Source of the DNA: a virus
Virus record (IMG/VR): IMGVR_UViG_3300014838_000662
Coordinates: 1-37,563 of that record
DNA length: 37,563 bases
Reading direction: 5' to 3' (one strand)
The number at the start of each line of letters is the position of its first letter. Position 1 is the stretch's first letter. Under the pieces are notes generated by a model. That model made no database searches. It worked only from the letters and a program-made list of their open reading frames with translations, and had not been told where the DNA came from. The position numbers and the translations under genes were made by a program. Shown piece after piece: positions 14,884-23,300 of this stretch.

Positions 14884-15972
14884 TTAGCCGGTGCAGTAAA
14901 GTTCTGCGGCGAACTTCAAGCGGTTGTCAGTAACTTTAGCTCCGTAAACGTACAAGTCCTTGAATGCTGAACCGAAGTTACCGATCTGGTCCTCTTCGAT
15001 GCCTGCCTCCAAAACCTTGTCTGCAAACGTAAGCCAGTTGCGGTTCGCTGCGATGCAGTGATAACCGTTCGTGTTGTCGCCGAGAATGCGCGGGCTCTTG
15101 ATGATCTTGAAACCCAAGAGTTCAGTCATGAACCCCTTGACTACCAAGTCCTCGTAAGCGGCCGGGACATTCAAAGCGATACCCGTTCCCTGCGGAATGT
15201 ACTGGGCAATCGTCGGATGAAGAACAAGGAAACGATCCTCTGCCGGGACTTCCTGGTTATCCAGGATGACCGCGAGCGAGATGATCTTCGCCATGATGTT
15301 CGAACCGGTGATTGCTACTGCGGTATTGGCCTGGACCGTATACGTAGCGCTAGTGATAACGCCGCCGTCGTAGGTCGTAACCGTGTCGTCATTCACATCG
15401 AGCTGAATCACAATGGATGTAGCTGATACATATGAGGCGACGCGATACCACTTCGTATTGCCGGTGGCTTTGAAGCCTTTACCGACCATAGCGGAAGTGA
15501 AGGTCGTACCTGAACCGGTTACATTTCCAGAAACGTCGATTGAGACGGTGCCGGTCGTGTAATCAGTTCCAACGCGATTTCCTGCGGCGATGTTCGGATA
15601 GAAGCCAAGAATGTACGCGTCAACGTTCTTCTTGCGCTCCTGGGCGAGCTGTTCCACGATGACCGGCTTCGGTTCCTTGATATAGGACTTCCACTTATCG
15701 ATCGTGTTCTCTTTCCAGTAGAAAGACTTCTGGATCGAGAGTTTCAACTGGCCGTTGACTTCCTGAATGGAGGCCGGGTTCAGGTTTGCACCTGTGTAGA
15801 CCTGTTCAGAAATCCTTGCGACGGCGAGTATGTTTACGATACTGCCGACCGCATTCACATCTCCTTCGTAATCGCGGTTTGTGATGAGGTCATATACGCT
15901 CATGGCGTACATTTCCTTCATCACCTTCGCCGAGAAAGCCTCGGCTAATTTAGTTGCAAATGGTGATGCCAT
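14884..15972 (-). CDS. Major capsid protein (HK97 fold)
   Basis: 362 residues forming the head shell. The N-terminal helix, an extended loop (KLSIQKSFYWKENTIDKWKSYIKEP, about 75-100), a VIVEQLAQERKKNVDAYIL spine helix and a C-terminal A-domain (LVLHPTIAQYI..., GIEEDQIGNFGSAFKDLYVYGAKV) fit P22/T7-type coat proteins. Residues about 140-215 look like an inserted beta domain with the motif GSGTTFTSAMVGKGF and WYRVASYVSATSIVI, a module also found in other phage structural proteins. It follows the scaffold gene. The leader CTCAACAACAAA is A/C-rich without a Shine-Dalgarno sequence, striking for what should be the most abundant phage protein. Confidence 0.92.
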   Translation of the reverse strand: MASPFATKLAEAFSAKVMKEMYAMSVYDLITNRDYEGDVNAVGSIVNILAVARISEQVYTGANLNPASIQEVNGQLKLSIQKSFYWKENTIDKWKSYIKEPKPVIVEQLAQERKKNVDAYILGFYPNIAAGNRVGTDYTTGTVSIDVSGNVTGSGTTFTSAMVGKGFKATGNTKWYRVASYVSATSIVIQLDVNDDTVTTYDGGVITSATYTVQANTAVAITGSNIMAKIISLAVILDNQEVPAEDRFLVLHPTIAQYIPQGTGIALNVPAAYEDLVVKGFMTELLGFKIIKSPRILGDNTNGYHCIAANRNWLTFADKVLEAGIEEDQIGNFGSAFKDLYVYGAKVTDNRLKFAAELYCTG

Positions 15973-16012
15973 TTTGTTGTTGAGATTTGGTTAACCCCAA
16001 CCGTCGCTATTC

Positions 16013-16693
16013 CTACTCGTCTATCGTGATGTCGTGAGTCTTGATGTACTTCTCGTAAGCCTTTTGATCGGATTTACGGAGTGCGGCAAGCTGATCCATC
16101 GTAAGACCAGTGGGTTTCGAAACTGTGCGAGGACCGCCTTGTCCGGTTTCTAGGCCGGGCTTCGGCGTCGTCTTGGGAGCAGGAGCGCTACCTGAAATAT
16201 TGAGAAAGGAGTTCACGAGAACGTCCATTGGCACTCCGCGATATTGCGGACGGGATGCGTATTCACGGAAAGCTTGCTCTTTGCCCTGAAGGGCAGTGTT
16301 CGAGGCGGTCACGAGTTCGATGCTCGTTGCCAACGAACGTTCAGCTTGAAGTTCTTGCGCGGTTTGCGCTGCCTTTCCTGCGGTACGTTCCGCCGCGAAT
16401 GTGCGACGTGCCAACTCTTTTTCGGTATCGCTCATGAGATCCCATGATGGGAATGCTGTCCTGAGTTCCGGTTCGGTTGGTTCTTTTGTCTGTTCCTGTT
16501 GAGCCTTCACGCGCGCGGCTTCCGCCTCGCGGAGAAGATTCGCCTCACTCGATGATGCTGAGAACTTCTGTTTCCAGAAATCCACCGTGTCCTCGGGGTT
16601 GACGACAACCGGCTCTACTATCGGCTGTGCTGGTTCTGAAGTGACCGGCTCTACTGGGTCCGTCTCAGGGTTGAGGTTTGGATCTTCTTGCAT
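16013..16693 (-). CDS. Capsid scaffolding protein
   Basis: 226 residues starting MQEDPNLNPETDP. An acidic proline-rich N terminus, a central highly charged coiled coil (about 45-165) and a basic C terminus with PKTTPKPGLETGQ and TMDQLAALRKSDQKAYEKYIK fit an assembly scaffold that guides coat polymerisation and is then lost. It lies immediately before the coat gene. The start at 16693 is chosen over an upstream extension that would run through a promoter-like region. Confidence 0.8.
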   Translation of the reverse strand: MQEDPNLNPETDPVEPVTSEPAQPIVEPVVVNPEDTVDFWKQKFSASSSEANLLREAEAARVKAQQEQTKEPTEPELRTAFPSWDLMSDTEKELARRTFAAERTAGKAAQTAQELQAERSLATSIELVTASNTALQGKEQAFREYASRPQYRGVPMDVLVNSFLNISGSAPAPKTTPKPGLETGQGGPRTVSKPTGLTMDQLAALRKSDQKAYEKYIKTHDITIDE

Positions 16694-16733
16694 TGTTGTT
16701 GTGCCGTCCCTTTCGGGGTTTGGCAATAAATTA

Positions 16734-16761
16734 ATTATGTTGCCCTTTCGATTAAAGGCAA
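16734..16761 (-). promoter_or_regulatory. Promoter candidate for scaffold and coat
   Basis: On the minus strand TTGCCT (16761-16756), a 16-base spacer and CATAAT (16739-16734). The -10 matches the other promoter candidates in the window. It would give extra transcripts of scaffold and coat with a leader of about 34 bases. Confidence 0.45.
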
Positions 16762-16772
16762 GGTGTGTACAA

Positions 16773-16946
16773 CTACTTCGCTGCTTTCTTCGGCTTCGTG
16801 AGGCCGAGTGTTTCGCCGAACACTTCAACCTGGTCTGCCGTGAGATACGACTGCCGCGCCTTCAGGAACTCGATGTCGGATTCCCGGAGCTCGTGAGGCT
16901 GTTTGGCCATCAGCTCGTCAAAGAGTTTCTTTGAGTCCTTGTCCAT
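16773..16946 (-). CDS. Small conserved-looking head-operon protein
   Basis: 57 residues: MDKDSKKLFDELMAKQPHEL..., ending TLGLTKPKKAAK. A helical, highly charged protein just upstream of the scaffold. Its ATG overlaps the upstream stop codon by one base (TAATG), indicating coupled translation. Small proteins of this kind between portal and scaffold are common in podoviruses but lack an assigned function. Confidence 0.6.
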   Translation of the reverse strand: MDKDSKKLFDELMAKQPHELRESDIEFLKARQSYLTADQVEVFGETLGLTKPKKAAK

Positions 16947-17104
16947 TACTGGGCTGGCTCTACCGGCGCTTCATCAGGAGCGGCCGTCACAGGCTCAACG
17001 GGAACTTCCGGCGCACTCGTCGGTGGAACCTCTGGCTCAACGGGAGCCGTGGTCGGTGCCGGCTGTTCCGGGGTTGCTGGGCCGTTCAATGTTTCTTCGT
17101 CCAT
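16946..17104 (-). CDS. Small proline/glutamate-rich protein
   Basis: 52 residues, MDEETLNGPATPEQPAPTT... with repeated PVEP motifs (PVEPEVPP, VPVEPVTA, PVEPAQ). Its composition matches the acidic proline-rich N terminus of the scaffold protein encoded next but one, suggesting a partial duplication or a shared partner. The stop overlaps the next start (TAATG). The leader AATCACCACTCAC has no G-rich site. Confidence 0.55.
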   Translation of the reverse strand: MDEETLNGPATPEQPAPTTAPVEPEVPPTSAPEVPVEPVTAAPDEAPVEPAQ

Positions 17105-17131
17105 GTGAGTGGTGATTTGGTTAGCGACCTT

Positions 17132-17449
17132 TTAATCAAGTCCATACTTTTGTTTGAGCATGGATCGTAGGGAATCTCTCTCGGCTGACGGGGTGACGAT
17201 GATTTTCGTGATCGTCTCAAGAGCGGTGATGTAGGCTTTTTGAAACAGGTCTTTCTCCTTTGAGTTTTCGTATTTCAAAAGCTCCGCGTGGGCGCGTGCG
17301 ATCTCGATAGGCAAGAGTTTCTTCAAGTCCTCAATCGTGATGTCGGGCTTGCCGAGTATGGTTGCCCATTGCCGCCACGTTTCCCGCTCAAGCGGTTTGA
17401 GTTCGTCGATGGATTTCAGCCCGAGTTTTTGTAGGATGAGTTCGAGCAT
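17132..17449 (-). CDS. Helical hypothetical protein
   Basis: 105 residues, all helical: MLELILQKLGLKSIDEL, EIARAHAELLKYENS, then a C-terminal SMLKQKYGLD. Two predicted helix-turn-helix-like blocks are linked by the short segment DITIEDL. It is coupled to the upstream gene by a TAATG overlap. Position between the beta-helix protein and head genes suggests a structural or assembly role; family not recognised. Confidence 0.6.
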   Translation of the reverse strand: MLELILQKLGLKSIDELKPLERETWRQWATILGKPDITIEDLKKLLPIEIARAHAELLKYENSKEKDLFQKAYITALETITKIIVTPSAERDSLRSMLKQKYGLD

Positions 17450-19269
17450 TACTGGCAGAACGTTGGTTTTGTGCTGGTGATCTGAAGAACCGTTGCAGAC
17501 GCATAGACGTAATCGAGCGTGCCGGAGGCGGCGGCGTCGTAGAATTCAAGACACCCGTGAGAAGCAGTTCCGCTAATACCAATGCGTGCGCTCGAAGATG
17601 CGGAGTTCACATTCAGTTCAGCGCTTCCGGCGGTCGTAGAGCCAACCGTCCATGTACCGGCGTAATAGCCATTTCCAGTTACATTTCCCTGGAAGTTCGC
17701 GCCGCCCGCATCCATGATGAGCGATCCGCCACCGATAAAAGTGTTACCGCTCTCCAAGCTGTTGTCGCCTTTAGTGATGATTTTGCCGCTGTTCATAACC
17801 ACAAATTTGGGATTTCCTGCGGTTTCGAGGTCAATATAATCACCGCCATAGCCGCTTGGGAAGTTGGCCCCGAGAGCCGTTCCCGATGCGCTATCCCCCG
17901 AGCCGACGATAGGAGTTGATCCTAATTGAAGAAGTGATTGTGTTTGAGAAACAGGATAGGTGCCGATTTGCACCGTCTTTCCAAATGAGTTTTCAGTCGA
18001 TAACGAAGATGTTGTATTGGTGGACGATGCAAAATTCGTGAATGCGCTATTTTCATTCTCATCCCCTGTTTGAGCGAGCGTGGCGGCCGCATTGCCGGAA
18101 ATATCTACTGCGTTCTTAACAGTCGTAAGGCCGTTTTTGAACCACGCAACCCCCGTTTGTACGAGATTGGAATTATCTGCGATTGTTGAAGTGGGGGTGC
18201 TGGTCGTCGTTTGTGCGTCGAGAACAAACACATCTCCGTCTTCGTTATAGGTTCCTGCTGCGTCAGTACCTATCGAAAGCATAGTATATGCGGCAAGGTT
18301 ACCATTCGAGAGAGCCGCCGGGTTCTCAAAATGGTTATGATCGAGTTGTGCGCCGAATGCGCCCGACGTTCCAAACGAAAGCTGTGCGTCGTCAATGCTG
18401 TTCAGTCCATAATAAACTGAACTGTATCCACCGGGATTTTCAACGCAATTGACCGGGTTGTTGCAATCCGCGAATGTATTGCCGATGTAGCGGATTTGCT
18501 CGCCCGCGTTCGTACCCCCTACCCAATCCCACGCGGTCTGGTCGAAGTTGAATGTGTTGTAGTTAATGTTCGCCCAATTGACATTTGCTCCGGCTGTGCC
18601 GCCGATATTGAATTGCGTAAATTTATCACCTTGAATAGTGATGCTATCCGCGCCAGAACCTCCTCCGATTGAAAGACCTGTCTGACCATTAAACTGACCT
18701 GTTCCCGTAAACAAACAGCCAATAAGTCCCCATTCGTATTTTGTTCCTATCCCTGCATTGAATGTGATCGCAGGGGTACTTGTCGGGCCGGTGTACTGGA
18801 GATTCACTCCTGGCGAGCATTCGATGAGCGGGAATTTTGTCGTTACTGAGATGGGAGTAGAGAAGGAACTGCTTGCGGTGACCAAGATGGTCGGGTTGTA
18901 GGTTGCCGCCGCGATGGCAGAATTTATCTTTGCGCCAATATCCGAGCCGCTGTATCCATCCGCAAAAAGAACATTGTCGAGGTTCGGTATGAGCGATGAA
19001 CTGCCGTTGCCCGTGATCGTTGACGACTGGGAACCTGAAACGGTGAGCGGACTGCCGAGCGTCACGACTGTCCCGGTTGCTACCCCGCCGCCACCGCAAC
19101 CGCCGACAATATTCGCGCACGGTACCTGCAAATTTGAATTGACCGGCGTGATCGTGCTCGAAGGGTTGTTGATCTTCCACTGCGGATTTGAAACCTGCGC
19201 GTGCGCTACGCCGATGAAACCGAATCCGACGATAAGCGCCGGGAGAGTGAATTGAAGTAGTTTTTTCAT
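17449..19269 (-). CDS. Signal-peptide-bearing beta-helix protein
   Basis: 606 residues from the ATG at 19269. The N terminus MKKLLQFTLPALIVGFGFIG ends in VAHA|QV, a textbook Sec signal peptide with an AxA cleavage site at about residue 24. After a glycine spacer, about 110-330 reads as a right-handed beta-helix of pectate-lyase/tailspike type (ITIQGDKFTQFNIGG, IRYIGNTFADC, LDHNHFENPAAL), followed by a beta-rich tail and a C-terminal GCLEFYDAAASG/CQ module. Tailspikes are normally assembled in the cytoplasm, so a secreted one is unusual; it may act outside the cell as a depolymerase or be delivered to the envelope. The start is chosen because the longer frame would overlap the upstream gene and hide the signal peptide. 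Confidence 0.7.
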   Translation of the reverse strand: MKKLLQFTLPALIVGFGFIGVAHAQVSNPQWKINNPSSTITPVNSNLQVPCANIVGGCGGGGVATGTVVTLGSPLTVSGSQSSTITGNGSSSLIPNLDNVLFADGYSGSDIGAKINSAIAAATYNPTILVTASSSFSTPISVTTKFPLIECSPGVNLQYTGPTSTPAITFNAGIGTKYEWGLIGCLFTGTGQFNGQTGLSIGGGSGADSITIQGDKFTQFNIGGTAGANVNWANINYNTFNFDQTAWDWVGGTNAGEQIRYIGNTFADCNNPVNCVENPGGYSSVYYGLNSIDDAQLSFGTSGAFGAQLDHNHFENPAALSNGNLAAYTMLSIGTDAAGTYNEDGDVFVLDAQTTTSTPTSTIADNSNLVQTGVAWFKNGLTTVKNAVDISGNAAATLAQTGDENENSAFTNFASSTNTTSSLSTENSFGKTVQIGTYPVSQTQSLLQLGSTPIVGSGDSASGTALGANFPSGYGGDYIDLETAGNPKFVVMNSGKIITKGDNSLESGNTFIGGGSLIMDAGGANFQGNVTGNGYYAGTWTVGSTTAGSAELNVNSASSSARIGISGTASHGCLEFYDAAASGTLDYVYASATVLQITSTKPTFCQ

Positions 19270-19270
19270 G

Positions 19271-19582
19271 TTAGGCGAGATAAGAGAATGACCAGGTATC
19301 GTTGGCGTTCGTGCCATCGATCCAGATTTTTGACAGATCGTCGATCTCGATCGTCATTGAGCCGCCAGCCACGAGGTCACAGCCGCTCGTGCCGGTCTGA
19401 TTGGCCTTTACGGCGGAATCTCCGACCGTCAGCGTGCCAACGTTGTTGCGGCCAGCGGTGAGAAAGACTTTTGCCGACGGGATTGAAACGGTTGAGAGCT
19501 GAAGTGCGGTTCCGGGAGTGACAAGTGTTGTTTGTGCGCTGGGAATTGAGGCGTTTGATTTGAATACTGTTGCTGTTTGCAT
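19271..19582 (-). CDS. Minor virion protein (beta-rich)
   Basis: 103 residues, almost entirely beta: TLTVGDSAVKANQ, SMTIEIDDLSKIWIDGTNANDTW. The pattern 'DLSKIWIDG...' is common in short phage head proteins next to portals. Precise role unknown. Start ATG at 19582 after AATCACTAACACCA. Confidence 0.55.
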   Translation of the reverse strand: MQTATVFKSNASIPSAQTTLVTPGTALQLSTVSIPSAKVFLTAGRNNVGTLTVGDSAVKANQTGTSGCDLVAGGSMTIEIDDLSKIWIDGTNANDTWSFSYLA

Positions 19583-19599
19583 TGGTGTTAGTGATTAAT

Positions 19600-21366
19600 T
19601 TATTGGGCTACGGGGGCTGGTTGAGGCATCGGCTGGGGGATTTGACCTGGCGGAGCGCCGGGAGGCATAGCGGGTGGTTTTCCCGTGGGAGGCGTTCCCC
19701 CCGGAGGCATTCCAGGCATTAAGCCCTGTTGCTGGTCATCGTAGTCCATGACCTCTTTGCTTTCCTCTGGCGTGAGCTGGAGCCAATCGAGGGTTTTCTT
19801 CTTCTGGATCTTCTGCAACGGAATGTTGTTCGGGAACTGGGCCGTCGCAACCTGGAGCTTCTGGACAACCTGCAAGCTGTCAGATTCCTTGTCGGCCTTT
19901 GAGCCCACCTTCACCTTGTAGCCTTGTTTTGAATAGGTAGATTTGAGATCGAGCGTCTTCGGGTAATATTTGCCCTTGGCTGATTTCTTGTAGAGGGTCG
20001 GCTTTTCCATCGTGTCGCCGTTCGCCATGACCAAAGCGACGAAGATATTGCCGATGTCTTCCCAATAGCGCTTGTGATATTTCGAGATGTTCTGTGCGCG
20101 CTGTTTTGCCTTGTCGGCGAGTATTTGAATTTCCTGCGCGGTCTGCTGTGCGCCTTGCGCGTTGGGATCGGTGTCGCCATTTTCGATGGCCGTGGCACCG
20201 CTCACGCCCTGGATCTCTGAATCAATGAATTCGAGCTCGTTGAACACGTCTTCCATTTCTGGAATGGTCACGGATTGCAGGACATCTTTCGGAGGGCCTG
20301 GCAACGGGTAAAACCCGAACGGCGCGGGATCATAGCCGACTGGCGTCCAGCCTTCTTTCGCCGTGGAATCGTAGAAATTCATCCCGTAATTTACGAGGGT
20401 GCCGTTCTCTACCTTCTGGCTCCATCGTGCGTTGGCTACGAGGTTGAGTCCACGGACGGAATCTGCGCCGCCATCGCTCCAAATGTCAGTGCGCTCAGTG
20501 TCACCGGCCCAGCTCGCCCAGGTGAACGCCATGCCGTATGACTTCAATATGTCTTGGATGTTTTCTCCGAGGATGTCGGTGAGCGGACGGTCCATGAGGA
20601 TCTCGTTGCCGTTGCCCGTGACGCAGACCATCGTCACATCCTCCTGCTTTGCGTCGTCCCATGACTTGTACTGCGTCTCGTTCAGCTCGACGTACGTCTC
20701 GCCAACGAGCGGATTAATCACATCGGGCACGCCCATGTCGTTCATGCGCTGTGCGGCGTCTGCGGCGGCAAGCGAGTTCTGGCCGGCGATGACCATACCC
20801 TGCTCGGTCGAGAAGAATACCTTGAGATTATTGATCGCGGCCGCATCGTAAAGCGGGTTGCGCTCGATGTCTGAGAGCGTTCGGAAGATGCGGATATGGG
20901 TGATTCTGCGGCCGGTGTGGATGTTCCACGGATTCGCATAACGGTCTACCAACACATCCTGCGGGTCGATGACCTCCATGTGGAACCAGCCGTCGATGAT
21001 GTTCAATTTCATGAACGAACGGCCGTAAAGCCATTCCTGTTTGCGGTCAACTTCTTCAAGGATGTCCACGCGGAGACGATCGGCGCACGCTTCCCAGTAC
21101 GCGTTCAGGAAAAGTTCTGCCTGTCCGTCGTTGCCTTTGTCTTCGAACTGAATGTCAACGGGCCAATTGGTCTGGGTCAAATACGTCTTCAACGTCTTTT
21201 TCATATAGGGGACGTTGACGCTCTGGCGCTGGGTGAGCCGATTGATGATGACCGTGTCCCGATAGAGCTCGTAGTTCGACGTCCACATCGGATGACGACG
21301 AAGCCGCCAATTCAAATCGGCTTGGTAATCTTTCTGGATCTGATCTATGCGTAGAGGTTGAACCAT
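19600..21366 (-). CDS. Portal protein (P22-type)
   Basis: 588 residues forming the dodecameric DNA gate of the capsid. Features of the family include LRRHPMWTSNYELYRDTVIINRL near the N terminus, the wing region with WLYGRSFMKLNIIDGWFHMEVIDPQDVLVD, and the C-terminal crown helix EIQGVSGATAIENGD...AKQRAQNISKYHKRYWEDI. The last 60 residues are glycine/proline-rich (PGMPPGGTPP and similar). It is the first gene of the virion transcript, 33 bases downstream of a good promoter carrying the shared 11-bp element. Confidence 0.9.
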   Translation of the reverse strand: MVQPLRIDQIQKDYQADLNWRLRRHPMWTSNYELYRDTVIINRLTQRQSVNVPYMKKTLKTYLTQTNWPVDIQFEDKGNDGQAELFLNAYWEACADRLRVDILEEVDRKQEWLYGRSFMKLNIIDGWFHMEVIDPQDVLVDRYANPWNIHTGRRITHIRIFRTLSDIERNPLYDAAAINNLKVFFSTEQGMVIAGQNSLAAADAAQRMNDMGVPDVINPLVGETYVELNETQYKSWDDAKQEDVTMVCVTGNGNEILMDRPLTDILGENIQDILKSYGMAFTWASWAGDTERTDIWSDGGADSVRGLNLVANARWSQKVENGTLVNYGMNFYDSTAKEGWTPVGYDPAPFGFYPLPGPPKDVLQSVTIPEMEDVFNELEFIDSEIQGVSGATAIENGDTDPNAQGAQQTAQEIQILADKAKQRAQNISKYHKRYWEDIGNIFVALVMANGDTMEKPTLYKKSAKGKYYPKTLDLKSTYSKQGYKVKVGSKADKESDSLQVVQKLQVATAQFPNNIPLQKIQKKKTLDWLQLTPEESKEVMDYDDQQQGLMPGMPPGGTPPTGKPPAMPPGAPPGQIPQPMPQPAPVAQ

Positions 21367-21398
21367 TCAAATAGGAACGTTCGACCTCGTTTGACTTC

Positions 21399-21426
21399 AT
21401 TATGAGGGGCAGGGGAAATATGTAAA
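21399..21426 (-). promoter_or_regulatory. Promoter of the virion operon
   Basis: Minus strand: TTTACA (21426-21421), 16-base spacer, CATAAT (21404-21399). Start would be near 21391, about 26 bases before the portal ATG. The shared ACTTATCCCCA element ends 3 bases upstream of the -35. Confidence 0.65.
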
Positions 21427-21429
21427 GGG

Positions 21430-21440
21430 TGGGGATAAGT
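21430..21440 (-). promoter_or_regulatory. Shared 11-bp element, copy 2
   Basis: ACTTATCCCCA on the minus strand, 3 bases upstream of the virion -35 box. Same sequence as at 337-347 and 28980-28990. This position would suit an activator of late transcription. Confidence 0.65.
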
Positions 21441-21520
21441 CTGAGAAGGGTTTCGGGGAAGCCGTTGACTCATTGATCGATTTCTGATATTCCCTAGGAT
21501 TGGGCATGCACAAAAAGGCG

Positions 21521-21553
21521 AAAAAAAACTCTCTGCCCATTGGCAAGAGAGTT
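21521..21553 (-). terminator. Intrinsic terminator upstream of the virion promoter
   Basis: AACTCTCTTGCC-AATG-GGC-AGAGAGTT on the minus strand (one bulged base) followed by eight Ts at 21528-21521. It separates the packaging transcripts from the virion promoter just downstream. Confidence 0.85.
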
Positions 21554-21601
21554 CTGCTGGTTAGAGCGTGTGGGTTGCCTGGCGTGCAGATGACTGACGG
21601 A

Positions 21602-21745
21602 CTAGATGCAAATCATCCGCTTCATGACGGTTATCTGGAAGGTTACTTCACTAACCTTCGGGCGTTGTTTCCTGGCGAGTACGCCACCTAACGCAACGAT
21701 GGCAGCCTTAAACATTGAACACAGGGCAACGAAGGGTACTAACAT
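21602..21745 (-). CDS. Small hydrophobic protein (47 aa)
   Basis: ATG at 21745 with a strong Shine-Dalgarno sequence (ATCGGAGGTAAAAATG). The product MLVPFVALCSMFKAAIVALG... has one membrane helix and a basic tail (LARKQRPKV...MKRMICI). It lies in the gap between terminase and portal and is followed by the terminator at 21521-21553. A CTTATA (TATAAG on the minus strand) near 21831 could be its -10 box. Possible holin-like, toxin-like or regulatory peptide; family unknown. A plus-strand ORF over the same bases is less well supported. Confidence 0.45.
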   Translation of the reverse strand: MLVPFVALCSMFKAAIVALGGVLARKQRPKVSEVTFQITVMKRMICI

Positions 21746-21926
21746 TTTTACCTCCGATCGATGCTACTACCCCCTTTTGTTGATCCGGCCACGTGCACCC
21801 GGTTAGACAGAGTGGAACATAGGCGCGCGTCTTATACAAGCTTCTAGCCTCAAAATCTCTATCTAGATTTAATTTCTTTTGTGGAAAAACCACCCGTGGT
21901 AACTTCTAGGGGTAACCTACCGTAAC

Positions 21927-23300
21927 CTACCCTGGCATTCCCGGGAAGTTCTTCACGAGGCCGGTCGTGGGCGCGGGAATGAAGCCAACCGGCTTCTGAA
22001 GCTCGAAGTACATACGCATGATGAAGCAATCGCCATAGTCCGGTGATCTGCCGATAGCTTTCTTAACCTCATCTTTCGGCTCGATCTTGCGCTTGCCGTC
22101 TTTGTCGCCGTCCTTGCTTCTGATCTGCTCCAATTCCTCGATCAACGCCTGGAACTCTGACTCGTTGGGGTTGGTGACTTGGATCTGGTGGGTATTGACC
22201 AGTTCTGCCAGCTTGTACGCGCACTGCGCTTTGAGGTTCTCGAAGTTCTCAGGCTCTTTGGTGACTGGGTTTTCAAAAGGCCGGTGATTCGCGGTGAAGC
22301 CCTTGATGCCTTTCAAGTGGTCAACGATGCCGCCACCGATTCCATCTTCATCCACGAGAATGTGTGAGTAAGGAATTCCGTCCTGGATAGCGAACTGCCG
22401 GATGTCCTCCTCGGTTCTGTCCGTTCCCTGCATCGTCTTGATGACCGTCTTGTAGTTGTGAAGCCCGCGCCAGAACGTGAAGACAATTCTGTCGCCGCCG
22501 AACCGGGCGGCGTCAACGATCAGGTACTTTTCATTCGATTCAACAATCGTGTTCGTCGCAAGATCGGCCAAGGCGTCATAGTCCATGAGCGCGCGGTCTG
22601 ATTCGTACTCCCATATGCCGTCCTTAAGGCGTTGCCGGGTGATTTTGTCGCTGATCTCGGCCAATTGCTTGCCGTAAATGTCCTCGGTAAACGGATTGTC
22701 GTTATACAGCGCCTGGACGAACGCATACTGAGCAGGAAGCGTTCCGGCTTTCCATGGCTTATAAAACAGCGTATAGAGCCAATTCTTGTCCGGGTTGGCC
22801 GTTAAGCCGATCTTCGGGAGTAGATTAAACTCCTCATTCCTGTGTCTGCCGACGCGGGACTTCAGAACATCGAAAGCTTTGAACTGGATCTCTCCGGCTT
22901 CCTCGATGTCGCCGTTCGTGTATTCGAGCGATCCGAATCTCTGGTATTCCGGGTCGGAAGGCTGGAAGTCGAGGTCGAGCAAATCGATCGTCGAGCCGTT
23001 CTTTAAATGGATGACGTTGTACTTTCCGTCCAGCCACCAATCTTCCTTGGGTATCTTGTGGAATGCGCAGACCTTCGTCCAGGTGATGAACGTGGACTGC
23101 ATCAAGCGTTTTAGTTCCTTGCGGCCGATAAATGAGCGGATGCCGGGATAGGCATACGCTTCATACAATCGCTTCTCGCAGATGTGCCATGATTTTCCAC
23201 CGCCGGCGCCGCCGCCGAAAAATATGAAGCGATGGGTCGAATCAAGCCAATACTGCCAGGCGAGATATTGTTTACTGGTCGGCTGGATCTTGACGATCAT
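21927..23300 (-). CDS. terL: Terminase large subunit
   Basis: 457 residues; the ATP-driven packaging motor and headful nuclease. Walker A is GGGAGGGKS (29-37) and the Walker B/coupling region includes TIDLLDLDF and the acidic EYTNGDIEEAGEI (about 125-140). The C-terminal RNase H-like nuclease shows its acidic residues in IVDAARFGGDR (about 265), VDEDGIGGG (about 313) and SPDYGDCF (about 419-426). It overlaps the small subunit by 29 bases. A tandem GTAACCTACC repeat spans its stop codon. Length is standard. Confidence 0.96.
   Translation of the reverse strand: MIVKIQPTSKQYLAWQYWLDSTHRFIFFGGGAGGGKSWHICEKRLYEAYAYPGIRSFIGRKELKRLMQSTFITWTKVCAFHKIPKEDWWLDGKYNVIHLKNGSTIDLLDLDFQPSDPEYQRFGSLEYTNGDIEEAGEIQFKAFDVLKSRVGRHRNEEFNLLPKIGLTANPDKNWLYTLFYKPWKAGTLPAQYAFVQALYNDNPFTEDIYGKQLAEISDKITRQRLKDGIWEYESDRALMDYDALADLATNTIVESNEKYLIVDAARFGGDRIVFTFWRGLHNYKTVIKTMQGTDRTEEDIRQFAIQDGIPYSHILVDEDGIGGGIVDHLKGIKGFTANHRPFENPVTKEPENFENLKAQCAYKLAELVNTHQIQVTNPNESEFQALIEELEQIRSKDGDKDGKRKIEPKDEVKKAIGRSPDYGDCFIMRMYFELQKPVGFIPAPTTGLVKNFPGMPG

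Noticed and set aside
21500-21691. 63-residue plus-strand ORF
   Set aside because: Overlaps the terminator and a better supported minus-strand gene; a promoter-like TTGACT (21465) and TATTCC lie upstream, so it is not excluded, but there is no ribosome binding site.
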